From NCBI GenBank assembly GCA_007133255.1, contig SLMY01000136.1, forward strand, positions 1-5,674: 5,674 bases of DNA, in the 5' to 3' direction. Below, piece after piece: positions 5,629 to 5,674 of the stretch. A program made the translations under genes and the position numbers. This DNA comes from Clostridiales bacterium. GTDB taxonomy: Bacteria > Bacillota > Clostridia > Saccharofermentanales > UBA5734. Each line of letters starts with the position of its first letter. Positions within the stretch are counted from its first letter, which is position 1. The notes below the pieces were generated by a model. The model ran no database searches. It was not told the origin of the DNA and was given only the letters and a program-made list of their open reading frames with translations.

Positions 5629-5674
5629 ATCACAAAAATAACCATAAATTAACGAGAAGAAACGCCCATGACTG

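Noticed and set aside
5668..5674. Start of a divergent plus-strand gene at the ATG near 5668
   Set aside because: Only two codons are visible and the preceding GAGAAG is a poor ribosome binding site; it cannot be supported from the window.

Overview
The window carries four protein genes and one gene remnant. It looks like a chromosomal stretch of a low-to-moderate GC bacterium, most likely Bacillota (Firmicutes). That guess rests on three things: purine-rich AGGAG/GGAG-type ribosome binding sites, perfect TGnTATAAT extended -10 boxes, and a 585-residue pyruvate kinase with the extra C-terminal PEP-utiliser-like domain typical of Bacillus-type enzymes. The sequence does not fix a genus.

Layout. 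Positions 2-973 (+) hold the 3' part of a YbdG-type MscS mechanosensitive channel, cut by the left edge. It converges on pyruvate kinase (966-2723, -), and the two coding regions overlap by 8 bp. Upstream of pyk is a regulatory stretch: a leader hairpin (2766-2797), an extended -10 promoter (2812-2820), a clear intrinsic terminator on the minus strand (2840-2864), and a tight cluster of inverted repeats (2901-2983) with no gene. Next on the minus strand is a secreted or membrane-anchored CAP/SCP-domain protein (3012-4055). Its Pro/Thr/Ala-rich stalk is built from a 42-bp tandem repeat. A 480-bp gap (4056-4538) holds the CAP promoter, a 12-bp perfect hairpin (4224-4257), and what I read as the remains of a GH125 exo-alpha-1,6-mannosidase gene (4319-4458, -). 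The right end is a Gfo/Idh/MocA-family oxidoreductase (4539-5591, -), with a palindrome over its probable -10 box.

How the genes relate. The Gfo/Idh gene and the GH125 remnant probably once formed a minus-strand carbohydrate operon, with 80 nt between the oxidoreductase stop and the remnant's start codon. The glycosidase appears to have lost nearly all of its coding sequence, leaving its ribosome binding site, about a dozen N-terminal codons and the C-terminal 36 codons in another frame. The other genes look like independent units: osmotic protection (MscS), glycolysis (Pyk) and a cell-surface protein (CAP).

The two places most worth a second look are the GH125 remnant and the structured intergenic region between the CAP gene and pyk. 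In the latter, the 3' arm of the terminator can also pair with an upstream segment, as in an attenuator or small RNA. I found no tRNA, rRNA, CRISPR array or intact mobile element.
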